Source: Kocuria marina (GTDB lineage Bacteria; Actinomycetota; Actinomycetes; Actinomycetales; Micrococcaceae). Taken from it: a stretch of DNA of 64,000 bases. Under the pieces are notes generated by a model. The model was not told the DNA's origin, searched no databases, and saw only the letters and a list, made by a program, of their open reading frames with translations. Shown here one piece after another: positions 37,171 through 46,270 of this stretch; the stretch's first letter is position 1; each line of letters starts with the position of its first letter. A program made the translations under genes and the position numbers. Location of the stretch: assembly GCA_014652975.1 (NCBI GenBank), contig BMZV01000002.1, positions 1 to 64,000 of the forward strand. The letters are read 5' to 3'.

Positions 37171-38484
37171 ATGAGCGACACGCACAAAGTGAGCCCCTAC
37201 GGCTCGGCGCGCGATCTTCCGTCCGTCAAGGAGATGGAGCAGCAGATGGCGGCGTTCAAGCTGCTTGGCTTGCTGCTGCCGAAGGCGCAACGGAAGCAGC
37301 TCAAGGACTTGCAGAGCGAGCACCGGCGCATCATTGGGATTGTTGACACCTTCTACGGCTTTCTTGGTGAACGGAACTGGGTGTTTACCGGTGACTTCAA
37401 TCTGCCTGCTATCGAGCACGTCGTCTGCGCCGATGATGCGTCGATCGCTGAGGCACGGCTCATCGAGTACTACAAGTCAGCCGATCGGATCGCGTTCCCG
37501 CTCCGCCGCCTCCATCGCTTCGACGCGATGCGTCCGCGCATCCCGCTACTGAAGAAGGCGCTGATCGACTACGAGGCAGGCCGGTACTACAGCACCGTTC
37601 TTGTGCTGCTGTCAGTGATGGACGGCTTCGTCAACGACCTCGACACGGCGGCACGGCAGGGACTGCATGCGCGTCCCGTAGAAGACATGGTGGCGTGGGA
37701 CAGTGTGGCCGGACACCATCTGGGCCTGAGCCATGCACACCAGTCGTTCGTCAAGGGCTTCTACAAGACCGATACGACCGAAGTAACCGAGCTATTCCGC
37801 AACGGCATCATGCACGGCACCCTGGTCAACTTCGACAACGAGGTCGTCGCCACCAAAGCGTGGAATCGGCTCTTCGCGGTAACCGACTGGGCAGACGCCC
37901 AGGAACGTCGGGCAAAGCCTGTCGAACCGACGCCAACGCTGCGCGAGTCCTTGACCCGCTGGAAGACGGTCCAAGACCAGAAGGCCAAACTCGAAGAATG
38001 GCACCCTCATCGGTACGAACCAGGCGCATCTACTGACAATCCGTCCGAGGTCGCTACGACGTGCGGGGACTTCTTACTGAGGTGGCAGAAGAAGCAATGG
38101 GCTCCCGCAGGCGCCCACTTCATGGAACTCGGCAGCTCGCGATCCTCCGTCGGCAAGCTCGCCGTCGAGGCCAAGGACCTCTACCAGACACTAGACCTCA
38201 CGGCATGGACGATCCTCGGCGTCCGGCACGTTGCGGCCGCCGTGGCACACGTCGATGTAGAACTCCTCGTGAATGGCGACACCTACCGAACCGATCTCCG
38301 ATGGGTTCGCGTCGATGAAGCAGGAGGTACCGCGACAGAGTGGGAACCGGGCCGCTGGATGCTCTCGATGTACGGGCCATCCCATTTCCTGAAACCCGAA
38401 ACAGTAGTGACACGCTCAGACAGTGAGCTGGTAGCCCGCACTGAGGCGGTCTCGACATCGACCGACGACATCGAAGCCGTGTAG
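37171..38484 (+). CDS. Unrecognised island protein with HEPN-like RxxxxH motif
   Basis: 437 residues from the ATG at 37171; an earlier in-frame ATG at 37099 overlaps the relaxase stop and is an alternative. I do not recognise the family. It is soluble and mostly helical. Residues 122-250 (RIPLLKKALIDYEAGRYYSTVLVLLSVMDGFVNDLDTA... ELFRNGIMHGTLVNFDN) contain R210-N-G-I-M-H215, the RX4-6H form of HEPN ribonucleases placed after a pair of long helices. Such domains are common in defence and toxin proteins. The C-terminal ~120 residues look beta-rich (AHVDVELLVNGDTYRTDLRWVRV). The place, in a defence-bearing island near hamAB, fits a defence role, but the nuclease idea rests on one short motif. 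Confidence 0.8.
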   Translation: MSDTHKVSPYGSARDLPSVKEMEQQMAAFKLLGLLLPKAQRKQLKDLQSEHRRIIGIVDTFYGFLGERNWVFTGDFNLPAIEHVVCADDASIAEARLIEYYKSADRIAFPLRRLHRFDAMRPRIPLLKKALIDYEAGRYYSTVLVLLSVMDGFVNDLDTAARQGLHARPVEDMVAWDSVAGHHLGLSHAHQSFVKGFYKTDTTEVTELFRNGIMHGTLVNFDNEVVATKAWNRLFAVTDWADAQERRAKPVEPTPTLRESLTRWKTVQDQKAKLEEWHPHRYEPGASTDNPSEVATTCGDFLLRWQKKQWAPAGAHFMELGSSRSSVGKLAVEAKDLYQTLDLTAWTILGVRHVAAAVAHVDVELLVNGDTYRTDLRWVRVDEAGGTATEWEPGRWMLSMYGPSHFLKPETVVTRSDSELVARTEAVSTSTDDIEAV

Positions 38485-38516
38485 CTCACGCCGGTTGCGG
38501 TGTCGATTGAAGATGA

Positions 38517-39521
38517 TCAGAGCGAACGGCCCGGTCTTCCCAGCTGAGGGCGGCGGTCGAACTGCTGTCGAACCCCCGGCCCCGTCGCCGCTCGACTTGG
38601 TACCTCGTCGGCGTCGAGTAGGACAAGTAGCTCGCTGGGTTCCGTGATGAGTTGGGCGAAGCCTTGCCGGATGAGCTGGTTGGGGCCACTACTGGTCGCG
38701 CTGGTCACCGGACCGGGCACCGCGCCGACGCCCCGGCCGAGTTCGTGCGCGGCGATGACGGTGGTCATCGACCCGGATCGGGGACCGGCCTCGGGGATCA
38801 CGGTCGCACCTGAGAGTGCCGCCAGCAGGCGGTTGCGAGCCAGGAACACCTGTGTCTCGTCGGCGCGGCGCCCGGCGGCAGCTCGCTCACCAGCAGCCCG
38901 ACATCTCCGATGCGACCCAGCAGCTCGCTGTGCCCGGCAGGGTAGGGACGGTTCAGCCCCACCGGCCGAGACCGCGATCGTCTGTCCGCACGCGGCGAGC
39001 ACGCTCTTGTGCGCGGCACCTTCGATGCCGTAGGCGTCGCCGGAGACGACGACGCGTTCCTCATCGGCAAGACTTGTCACCAGCTCGCCGGCGACGTGCT
39101 CGCCGTAGGAGGTCGCGGCGCGGGAGCCGGTGATCGTGACGCGATTGCTCAACGCCGCTGTCAAGAACGAAGTCGCCCCGCGCGTCCACAACAGGTACGA
39201 AGCACGCTCACCCAGATCATCCAGACCCGCGGGCCACTCCTTGTCCGCCGGGAGGAGAGTGCCGAACTCGCCGCCTTGCGTCTCAGCCACCCGGTCGGGC
39301 AAGTCGGGAGTGACCCGAGCGGCGAGCCGTTCGCGCCATATCATCGTATCCGCGCGGGCAAGACCCGGAACCGGATCGTTAGACTCGACCAGCCGCAAAG
39401 TCTCAACACCACCGACCTGGGCGAGGACGCGCCCGGTGGTCGAGTCGTTCGGCTCGGCGACCATCGACAACGCGACCCGCGCCATCCGCTCACCCTGCAT
39501 CCGCTCTGCCAATGTCGCCAT
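38517..39521 (-). pseudogene. DprA-like DNA-processing protein gene, doubly frameshifted
   Basis: The frame from ATG 39521 has DprA Rossmann-fold marks: VTITGSRAATSYGEHVAGEL, VVVSGDAYGIEGAAHKSVLAACGQTIAVSAGG, then FLARNRLLAALSGATVIPEAGPRSGSMTTV and GRGVGAVPGPVTSATSSG. Between 38960 and 38850 the conserved path (GLNRPYPAGHSELLGRIGDVGLLVSELPPGA) is in another frame. An extra G in a four-base run at 38957-38960 and two extra bases near 38843-38854 account for it, and the net change restores the frame. The encoded 334-residue product would thus have about 37 wrong residues in its core. Typical DprA binds ssDNA and loads RecA; island copies are frequent near defence genes. Confidence 0.8.
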
Positions 39522-39736
39522 GATCGGTGTCTTCTCGCTCCAAGGTCACCGACGAGGTACACGCCTCTGCTCCAGTGACGGGTTCCCTCTGTCAGAGCAC
39601 GGTCGTAGACTGGATGGTGAGGCAGGTTCTTCAGCTACGCGGGTTCTGCGGGACGGCCCCTTCGAGGGCACTCGGTTCATAGCCGCCTCCACGACGGAAC
39701 ACCGTCGCGCTATGACGAGGAAAGAGAGACCCGGTG

Positions 39737-40189
39737 ATGCTCCGCACATCGGTCGCGCTCAGCGCACGAGGCTACGGCGTACTCCGCTACGCACCTACCA
39801 ACCTGCTCATCAACGCCATCCGCACCAGACGCGGCATGAAGTGTGGCGTCCCCGCGATGCTGCTCGCCGGGGTTTACTTTTACGCGGCAGCGACCTGCAC
39901 CACGATCATCAACGACGACGGTCCCGGCTGGCTCCACCTGCTGGCCCTGCTGTTCGCCTGGAATGCCCTCAAGTTCATCTGGGTCGGACCGGTAAGCCTC
40001 GTGCTCCTCGTCCACCATCGGTGCGGCCGCCCGCACCCCCACGTCGGAGTCTGTGAGGTCGCCACGGTAGCCCCGATTGTGAGCGATGGCGCCCGAACTG
40101 CGGCTCCTCAGGAACATGGCTGCCGGCGTCGCCGTGTCGCGGCCTCTCGGCCATGGCGATACGGCAAGATGGGCGACGTGACAGTCTGA
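39737..40189 (+). CDS. Small actinobacterial membrane protein
   Basis: 150 residues from ATG at 39737, with a GTG one codon earlier. The first ~95 residues form a compact unit with two hydrophobic helices (CGVPAMLLAGVYFYAAATC and GWLHLLALLFAWNALKFIWVGPVSLVLLV) after the leader MLRTSVALSARGYGVLRYAPTN. I recognise this as a small conserved protein often found on actinobacterial mobile elements, sometimes mislabelled sulfate permease; no function is known. The Arg/Pro-rich tail after VHHRCGRP looks unrelated and may reflect a frameshift that replaced the usual short end. Confidence 0.6.
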   Translation: MLRTSVALSARGYGVLRYAPTNLLINAIRTRRGMKCGVPAMLLAGVYFYAAATCTTIINDDGPGWLHLLALLFAWNALKFIWVGPVSLVLLVHHRCGRPHPHVGVCEVATVAPIVSDGARTAAPQEHGCRRRRVAASRPWRYGKMGDVTV

Positions 40190-40311
40190 CCCGGGTCGTC
40201 GGTCCACTCGACCCTTAGCTGAGGAAGGTCGATGATGAACCAACACGAGTCGTGGGGCGTTGGACCGCGAGTCGTCGCGTCGTCCGCCCGGAGCAAGATC
40301 GGCTTGACCGC

Positions 40312-41277
40312 ATGACTAGCGAGGCGGCTCAGACTGCCGTTGTCGAACAAGTGCCGTTGATCGAAGCGGTTCAGCGGCTCGTGCGGGGTGGCTGGGACGA
40401 AGTAGAGAGTTCGTTAGTCACTTACGGCGAACCGATCGCTGTTGAAGGCACGCGTTCGATTGTCCGCTGCCACTTCCTCCGAAGTGACCCTCTGGGGACC
40501 CCTCGCCTCAAGACGCTGGCGCAGCAGCTTGCGAATCAGATCGTCAACTACTGCATCCCTCGGACGGAAATTGAGAAGGTTGGACTACTATCCCCAGATC
40601 GGCAGATTCCGGAGATTACTCGCCTAGCTAACGAAGCCGCACGCCTGTTCACTCAAACCCAGGTCAAGACAGGGGAGGGTGCAGAACTACTTCTATACGC
40701 GTTGCTTGAGAAAGGACTCCAGATACCGCAGGTCCTCAGCAAGATGTCTCTAAAGACGAGTACCGAGATGCAGTACCACGGCGCTGACGGAGTCCATGCG
40801 AAGCTCCTTGATAACGGGGATCTGGCTGTTTATTGGGGTGAAGCAAAACTCTATGAGTCGGTTGCTAAAGCGATGACGGATTGCATGGACAGCATCGAGC
40901 CGTATTTGACTGGTACCGCTCACGAGCAGGACGTATTCCTGATCAGACACTACGTCGACGCTGGAAACGCGGAGGTGACGGCCCGGCTGCTCGAGTACTT
41001 CAACGACAAATCGATTCTTTCTGCGAATGTCGAGATGCGTGGCGCCTGTCTTATTGGCTTCGTGCATGAGAACTATCCAAGTCTTCCTCGTGAAGAAGCG
41101 TCTGTGAAGGCTGAATTGGACGAAGTCCTCAGTAGCTGGACAAAATCTACAAAGACGCGCCTTGAGAATCGCTCCCTGACTAAACACGCTATTGAGGTGT
41201 TCTTCTTTCCAATGCCGTCCGTCGAGGAATTTCGAAAGGCGATCAAGGCTGAACTCCGGATCGAGGTCAAGTCGTGA
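40312..41277 (+). CDS. hamA: Hachiman antiphage protein HamA (DUF1837 nuclease)
   Basis: 321 residues from the ATG at 40312. The DUF1837 core is clear: GEGAELLLYALLEKGLQIPQVL (121-142), KMSLKTSTEMQYHGADGVHAKLLDNGDLAVYWGEAKLYES (144-183). The nuclease residues of this PD-(D/E)XK-like fold can be placed at D159 (HGAD) and E177-A-K179; E125 may complete the site. In characterised Hachiman systems HamA is a DNase held inactive by the HamB helicase and released when HamB meets damaged or invading DNA, degrading DNA and aborting infection. Its stop overlaps the hamB GTG (GTGA), so production is coupled. Codons are A/T-richer than the host, a sign of transfer. No frameshift; the site looks active. 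Confidence 0.92.
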   Translation: MTSEAAQTAVVEQVPLIEAVQRLVRGGWDEVESSLVTYGEPIAVEGTRSIVRCHFLRSDPLGTPRLKTLAQQLANQIVNYCIPRTEIEKVGLLSPDRQIPEITRLANEAARLFTQTQVKTGEGAELLLYALLEKGLQIPQVLSKMSLKTSTEMQYHGADGVHAKLLDNGDLAVYWGEAKLYESVAKAMTDCMDSIEPYLTGTAHEQDVFLIRHYVDAGNAEVTARLLEYFNDKSILSANVEMRGACLIGFVHENYPSLPREEASVKAELDEVLSSWTKSTKTRLENRSLTKHAIEVFFFPMPSVEEFRKAIKAELRIEVKS

Positions 41278-43838
41278 GCCAGTTGTCGGACCGGGTGCTC
41301 GCCCTCAGCCGGTTCAGAGCTGGACTTGAGGAAATAGCGGTCAGTTCGGTACAGGCGGATGTGCCTTTGCTGGACGACTCCGCGTCTCCTGCACGCGAGC
41401 CTGACTGGGCCTTTCTCTTGGTGTGTGCGAGCGCACTAACGCCGGAGGTGAATGAGGTTGCTCAGGATGCCGTGCTGCGTGTTGCGCAAGGCTGCCTTCG
41501 GTCGCGCCAAAGTACCGACGAGCAGCGGGCCGCCGCCATTCTTCTATTAGATCGTGTGGGGAATCAACCAGCAATCGCTCTGGCGCGAGACCGTGACGAA
41601 AGCATCCTGGCGTCGATCGAAGCAAACTCGTCGACACTTGTCCTTGATGCGCTTGGCCGTCGCGCCGAACTAACGGTAACGCTGCCGAGCGGCGACGTAA
41701 TCGATGTCAATCCCTTTCAAAAGGCGTTCTGGGAGCTCGCTTCCGCCAATGACTGGGTGAGTGTATCTGCGCCGACATCCGCAGGTAAGTCGTACATCAT
41801 CCGCGAGTGGATGTTCTCCGAACTGCGAGGGTCGACGCCTGCGCGACTTGTGTACATAGCACCCACCAGAGCCCTCGTTGAGGAGGTTAGCGAGGTCTTC
41901 CGATCCAAACTGGATGACAGCGTGGGTGTTCATACCCTCCCGTGGGACCCTGAAATTACTGGCTTCGAGCGACAGGTATTCGTCCTCACGCAAGAGCGTC
42001 TTCACCTGCTGCATCAGCGGTTGCCGCAGTTTGCACCATCGGTGATCTTTGTAGACGAAGCGCAGAAGATCGCCGATGGAACTCGCGGGATACTGCTAAC
42101 GCAGGTGCTTGACGAAGCCCTTCGTCGGGACCCAACTGTTCGGTTAGTGTTCGCAAGTCCTTTGTCAGCAAACCCCCGTGTACTCCTGGAACCCGAATCC
42201 TCACAGGAGCGCAAGGCCGCGCTTGTCGGCGAGACGGTGACGGTGAATCAGAACCTCGTCTTCGTCAACCAGGTCCCTCGGAAGCCGCGCCGCTATGCGC
42301 TCTCACTCGTCTACGAGGGTGAGGAGCGGGAGGTTGGTCAAATAGAGCTTCCCCTTGCTCCAGATGGCGTTGGGCAGAAAGTTCCTCTCATCGCTGCCGC
42401 GATTGGGGGCGACTCCACTGGGAACCTTGTCTTTGCGAACGGACCGGCTGAAGCGGAGAAGTTTGCTAGAACCATATTTGATGCTCTAGGTGAAGACCTC
42501 GCGATAGAGTCGGATGCGATCCAAGAATTGGTCGACTTCTCCAAAGGCGTCGTGCACGAGAGGTTTAAACTCGCCGAGTTCGCCAGGCGGGGTGTCGCCT
42601 TCCACTACGGTGACATGCCTCTCGTGCTCAAGGCAAAGGTTGAGGAGTTGTTCAAGCGAGGAGAACTCAGATACCTGGTATGCACTTCCACCCTTCTTGA
42701 GGGAGTGAATCTGCCGTGCCGAAACCTCTTCCTACGCGCTCCGCACAAGGGGCCCAGGATGCATATGCCCATGCCAGACTTCTGGAACCTGGCCGGAAGA
42801 GCTGGTAGATGGGGCACTGAGTTCCAGGGGAACATATTCTGCGTCGATACATCAGATTCGAAGGCCTGGCCTGAGAAACCCGGCAGGCGAGAGCGGTCAT
42901 CGATCGTGCCTGCGGCGACTACGACCCTGTCCAACGTAGCTAGCGTGATCGAATACATCGATCGTGGCGCACACAAAGCTGATCGCGAGACGCCTCCGGA
43001 GCTCGAATCAGCCTTCAACTGGCTTGCTGGTCGTTTCATATCTGACGGGAATCTGGTTGGACTTCATGGTGTTGCCTTAAGGGCGGAAGAGACCGACCGG
43101 ATTGCTGAGGCACTTGGGCGCGTGACGCCAACTCTCCGGCTTCGCTCAGACCTCGTGAAGAAGCATGCAGGCATCAGTCCGATGTCGATGCAGCGCCTCT
43201 TGGACGCCGTCTTGGCGAACGGTCACCCCGAGGAACTTGCTCTCGTTCCTCCAACTAGCGATGATGCTTTCGATGAGTACAAGATCGCGCTGGACTATGT
43301 TGCTGAGTACCTGGGCGGATCGTTCGAGCCCGAGTCTCGTCGCTTGTCGCTTGCGCGCCTCATCGTTCACTGGATGAGAGGAGTGCCTCTCAGCGTCATT
43401 ATCGACAACCGCGCGAGGTGGCGACGCGATCAAGGCCAAGAAGTCTCCTATCCGGGCCTGATCCGCAAGGTGATGGCGGACGTAGAGGACATCGCGCGTT
43501 TTGAGGCGCCAAGGTACCTATCCTGCTACGCCGACATCGTGGCGCAAGCGGCGGGAGAACTTGGTCGGCAGATCGATGCGGATGCCGTCGATATCGAGAT
43601 GATGCTTGAACTGGGAGTGCCACGGCCAACCGACATGTCCTTCATCTCGGTTGGGCTGTCAAGGGCTACTACTCGCGCGATTGCGGAGTTTGTGCTGGAG
43701 CCCTCGCTCTCTCCTGCGCAATGCACAGCTTGGATCGGGAATGTTGACGTGGAGCAGCTTGAGCTGCCTGCGTTCGCCGCACGCGAGATCGTGGCTCAAC
43801 GACAACTATTCTCCGAGCGTCGCTGGCGAGCAGGCTAG
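41274..43838 (+). CDS. hamB: Hachiman antiphage protein HamB (DEAD/DEAH-like SF2 helicase)
   Basis: 854 residues. About 145 residues of helical N-terminal region precede the motor. Motif I VSAPTSAGKSY (Lys 172), Ia YIAPTRALVEEV, II FVDEAQK (261-264 DEAQ), III FASPLSAN, V CTSTLLEGVNLP (470-481), VI NLAGRAGRWG (505-514). This Ski2-like arrangement plus a long C-terminal helical half matches HamB. HamB senses DNA ends or single-stranded DNA and controls HamA. Size, order and the GTGA overlap agree with known hamAB pairs. All helicase motifs are intact. It ends only 139 bases before the island's right att site. Confidence 0.92.
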   Translation: MSQLSDRVLALSRFRAGLEEIAVSSVQADVPLLDDSASPAREPDWAFLLVCASALTPEVNEVAQDAVLRVAQGCLRSRQSTDEQRAAAILLLDRVGNQPAIALARDRDESILASIEANSSTLVLDALGRRAELTVTLPSGDVIDVNPFQKAFWELASANDWVSVSAPTSAGKSYIIREWMFSELRGSTPARLVYIAPTRALVEEVSEVFRSKLDDSVGVHTLPWDPEITGFERQVFVLTQERLHLLHQRLPQFAPSVIFVDEAQKIADGTRGILLTQVLDEALRRDPTVRLVFASPLSANPRVLLEPESSQERKAALVGETVTVNQNLVFVNQVPRKPRRYALSLVYEGEEREVGQIELPLAPDGVGQKVPLIAAAIGGDSTGNLVFANGPAEAEKFARTIFDALGEDLAIESDAIQELVDFSKGVVHERFKLAEFARRGVAFHYGDMPLVLKAKVEELFKRGELRYLVCTSTLLEGVNLPCRNLFLRAPHKGPRMHMPMPDFWNLAGRAGRWGTEFQGNIFCVDTSDSKAWPEKPGRRERSSIVPAATTTLSNVASVIEYIDRGAHKADRETPPELESAFNWLAGRFISDGNLVGLHGVALRAEETDRIAEALGRVTPTLRLRSDLVKKHAGISPMSMQRLLDAVLANGHPEELALVPPTSDDAFDEYKIALDYVAEYLGGSFEPESRRLSLARLIVHWMRGVPLSVIIDNRARWRRDQGQEVSYPGLIRKVMADVEDIARFEAPRYLSCYADIVAQAAGELGRQIDADAVDIEMMLELGVPRPTDMSFISVGLSRATTRAIAEFVLEPSLSPAQCTAWIGNVDVEQLELPAFAAREIVAQRQLFSERRWRAG

Positions 43839-43861
43839 TTCGTCGGCACTGTCTCGGTCCC

Positions 43862-43925
43862 GAGGGGGACCAGAAGGGGACCAGAACCATGCAAACCATG
43901 CATCTCGTGACGTGCTCTGCATGAT
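43862..43925 (+). repeat. Island right-end repeat, copy 1
   Basis: GGGGGACCAGAAGGGGACC and the following CATGCATCTCGTGACGTG segment recur almost unchanged at 50003-50066, each 52 bases before an att copy. The doubled GGGGACCAGAA unit looks like integrase arm-type binding sites; variants lie at 34680-34701 and, inverted, at 44090-44103. Confidence 0.75.
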
Positions 43926-43976
43926 CCGCGATCCGGAATGACGCGGAAGTCGGTCCCCCTGGAGCCGCCTGGACGC

Positions 43977-44019
43977 CTGGGGGTCAAGGGGTCGCAGGTT
44001 CAAATCCTGTCATCCCGAC
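43977..44019 (+). repeat. Middle att site: tRNA-Pro 3' part, copy 2 of 3
   Basis: Exact copy of the 43-base core, forming the right end of island 1 and left end of island 2. It has no D arm or acceptor 5' strand and so is not a tRNA gene. Confidence 0.95.
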
Positions 44020-44023
44020 AGAA

Positions 44024-44058
44024 AAGCCCAGGTGAGAGCAGGTTTCTCACCTGGGCTT
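44024..44058. terminator. Left-end hairpin of island 2
   Basis: AAGCCCAGGTGAGA (44024-44037) pairs perfectly with TCTCACCTGGGCTT (44045-44058). Same element as at 34547, without the wobble. Confidence 0.7.
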
Positions 44059-44159
44059 CATCATGTCCGGCGGTCGTTTTTCGTGGTCCCCTTCTGGTCC
44101 CCCCGGCGCTCTCGCCGGCGGTCGCCTGTGGCCGAACGGAGCGCCTTGAACCCCCTTCC

Positions 44160-44846
44160 TTCACCGGACGGGGCACGGTCCGCGGCCGCAGCGTCGAGTA
44201 CAGCGTGGGATTCGCGATCACCGGAAAGCTCCGCGATGCCATCGATCTGGTCCCGAAGAAGGTCTGGACCCCAGCACTCGATGCCAACGGCGGCGTTCGT
44301 GAGGGCGGCGACGTCGCCGAGCTGACCGGCCTCATCGACCCGAAGGTTCTCGCCAAGTGGCCAGCCGGGATGCGGGTGATCGTGCGCCGCGAACGCCCCC
44401 ACCCCGGCGCGCAACTGTCTCTGTTCGAGGAACGCGACGGCTGGCGCTACGAAGTCTTCGACACCAACACCACGGCCGGCCATCTCGCCTTTCTCGAGGC
44501 CCGGCACCGGGCCCATGCACGGGTCGAGGACCGCATCCGCCACGCCAAGGACAGCGGCCTGGGACGGTTTCCGTCGCGGAAGTTCAACATCAACCAGACC
44601 TGGCTGATGATCACCCAGATCGCGGGCGACCTAACCGCGTGGACCCGCCTGCTCGGCTGCAGCGGCTCCGCCGCCATGTTGGCAACCTGCGAGCCGAAGG
44701 CGCTGCGCTACCGATTCCTCCACGTGCCCGCCCGACTCGCTCACAGCGCACGCCGACGTCGCCTTAAGATCCCGGGGTCGTGGCCCTGGGCAGCCGCGAT
44801 CGTCGCGGTCTTCGCGCACATCGCCGCCATCCCGCAACCGGCCTGA
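44160..44846 (+). pseudogene. IS1380-family transposase, 3' half only
   Basis: An open frame without its beginning: GRGTVRGRSVEYSVGFAITGKL, KWPAGMRVIVRRERPHPGAQLSLFEE, HRAHARVEDRIRHAKDSGLGRFP (the late acidic residue region of this DDE family) and WLMITQIAGDLTAWTRLLG, ending HIAAIPQPA. The N-terminal ~230 residues with the first two catalytic Asp are missing; island left-end sequence joins directly near 44158. The last ~90 bases plus ~70 bases of 3' flank recur at 49768. Downstream, TCATGAAAGACCGGGGCTAG at 44983-45002 resembles an IS right end. Confidence 0.8.
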
Positions 44847-44998
44847 GCTGGCCGGTGCGCCCCCGACATCACCACCCGGAGAACCGCAGCCCGACAGCGC
44901 CAGCCAGCCCGTCGTCGTACCCGCAGTCACTCCGCACACGGGCGCACTCGACCACACGGCTCCGACACGATCCCGACCGCCGTCATGAAAGACCGGGG

Positions 44999-46129
44999 CT
45001 AGCCCTGGGCCTCGCCGAGGCGCGCTTCGGGCGTGAGCTCGGCGCGGAGACCGCCGCCGGTCGCAGCCCGGGCAAGAGCGCGACCCAGTGCAGGTGCCTG
45101 CTTGAACAAATTGTGACCGGCCACGAAGAAGACAGAGCCTGCCTCCCACACGGCCACGCCGTCCTCACTCCACGGGAGGTCGGTCACCCAGCAGTGGAGG
45201 AAGTCGCGCGGCTCTGGGTGGAGACCGGGCAGCGCCCGTGTCACGTATTCGCGTGCGCGTTCGTCCAGCGATCGAATCGCCGCCGGGTCGATGAAAGTTC
45301 CGTCGTCGCGGACGCCGACGGTGTCGCTGAGTCCGACCGAATAGCTGCTGTTGCCCGGTAGCGGCGTGGCGTAGACGCCGACTTCGCCGAAGACGCCGCT
45401 GCTGTCCTGCAGGCACGCGACTCGTGCCGGGGCGGCGGCTTTCACGTCGAAGGTCAGCCGTACGTGTGCGGCGAGGCGAACCGGCAGCGACAGGCCGACG
45501 CTGCGTGCCAGGCGGGCGGTTTCGCGGCCGGCGCACACGACCACCTTGGAGTAGACAGCCCGGTCGGTGACGCTGCGCACCTCGACCGTCCCGTCGGCGC
45601 GGGGATCGATGGAGATGACCTCACCGGTGGTGATCGCATCTGCGAGAGCACCCGTGAGTGCCGTGATCGCGGCGCGGGTGCGGATCGCGCCGCCCGACTC
45701 GTCGAGCACCGCTGGCCCCGAGTACCCAGCGAGCAGCGGCATCCGCTGGGCGACCTCGGCCGCGTCGATCTCGTGCGCTTCCACGCCGCCGACCTGGTCG
45801 AGCACCCGCAGCCGCGCCAGGGCGCTGTCTCCGATCGCCAGGACACCGTCTGATGAGACCAGCTCGACGTCGAAGTGTTCGGCCCACTCATCCCATACGC
45901 CGCGGCTTTCGCGCGCGAAAGCGACCAGTCGCGGGTCGTCATGGGCATGCCGGAAGATCCGCGACTCGCCTGCGGACTGACCCGTCCCGGGCAGACCAGC
46001 CTCGTACAAGCGCACCGGCACGCCCTGCTCCCGCAGCGCGTACGCCGTGGACAGACCGACGATCCCGCCCCCGATCACTGCTACCTCGGGTGAACGCGTC
46101 GTGGCAACGCCGTCGTCAGTTCCTGTCAT
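44999..46129 (-). CDS. FAD-dependent amine oxidase (SolA / monomeric sarcosine oxidase-like)
   Basis: 376 residues. The N-terminal FAD-binding loop is EVAVIGGGIVGLSTAYALREQGVPVRLYEA. GQSAGESRIFRHAHDDPRLV is the flavin-attachment region characteristic of sarcosine / N-methyltryptophan oxidases. The C-terminal half has the FLHCWVTDLPWSEDG and VFFVAGHNLFKQAPALGRALA segments; a Cys at the first would be the covalent FAD ligand. It would oxidise a small N-methyl or amino acid, making H2O2 and an aldehyde. Its stop codon TAG is supplied by the neighbouring IS end, so a few native terminal residues may be lost. Substrate unknown. Confidence 0.88.
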   Translation of the reverse strand: MTGTDDGVATTRSPEVAVIGGGIVGLSTAYALREQGVPVRLYEAGLPGTGQSAGESRIFRHAHDDPRLVAFARESRGVWDEWAEHFDVELVSSDGVLAIGDSALARLRVLDQVGGVEAHEIDAAEVAQRMPLLAGYSGPAVLDESGGAIRTRAAITALTGALADAITTGEVISIDPRADGTVEVRSVTDRAVYSKVVVCAGRETARLARSVGLSLPVRLAAHVRLTFDVKAAAPARVACLQDSSGVFGEVGVYATPLPGNSSYSVGLSDTVGVRDDGTFIDPAAIRSLDERAREYVTRALPGLHPEPRDFLHCWVTDLPWSEDGVAVWEAGSVFFVAGHNLFKQAPALGRALARAATGGGLRAELTPEARLGEAQG

Positions 46130-46270
46130 CGCGGTTCCTCGATCCGTTGGTGATTAGCGATAGGCCGCAAGAGAAGGGGCCGCTGCCACGACGTCAGCGG
46201 GCTGTGTAAGCCCGAAGTCACCGCGCGCAACGACCCCTCCTCTCTGGGCCAGTACTCCCGGTCTGTGGTG

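Noticed and set aside
39710-40246. 178-codon minus-strand frame opposite the small membrane protein
   Set aside because: No domain sense; the plus-strand frame has the conserved two-helix membrane unit.
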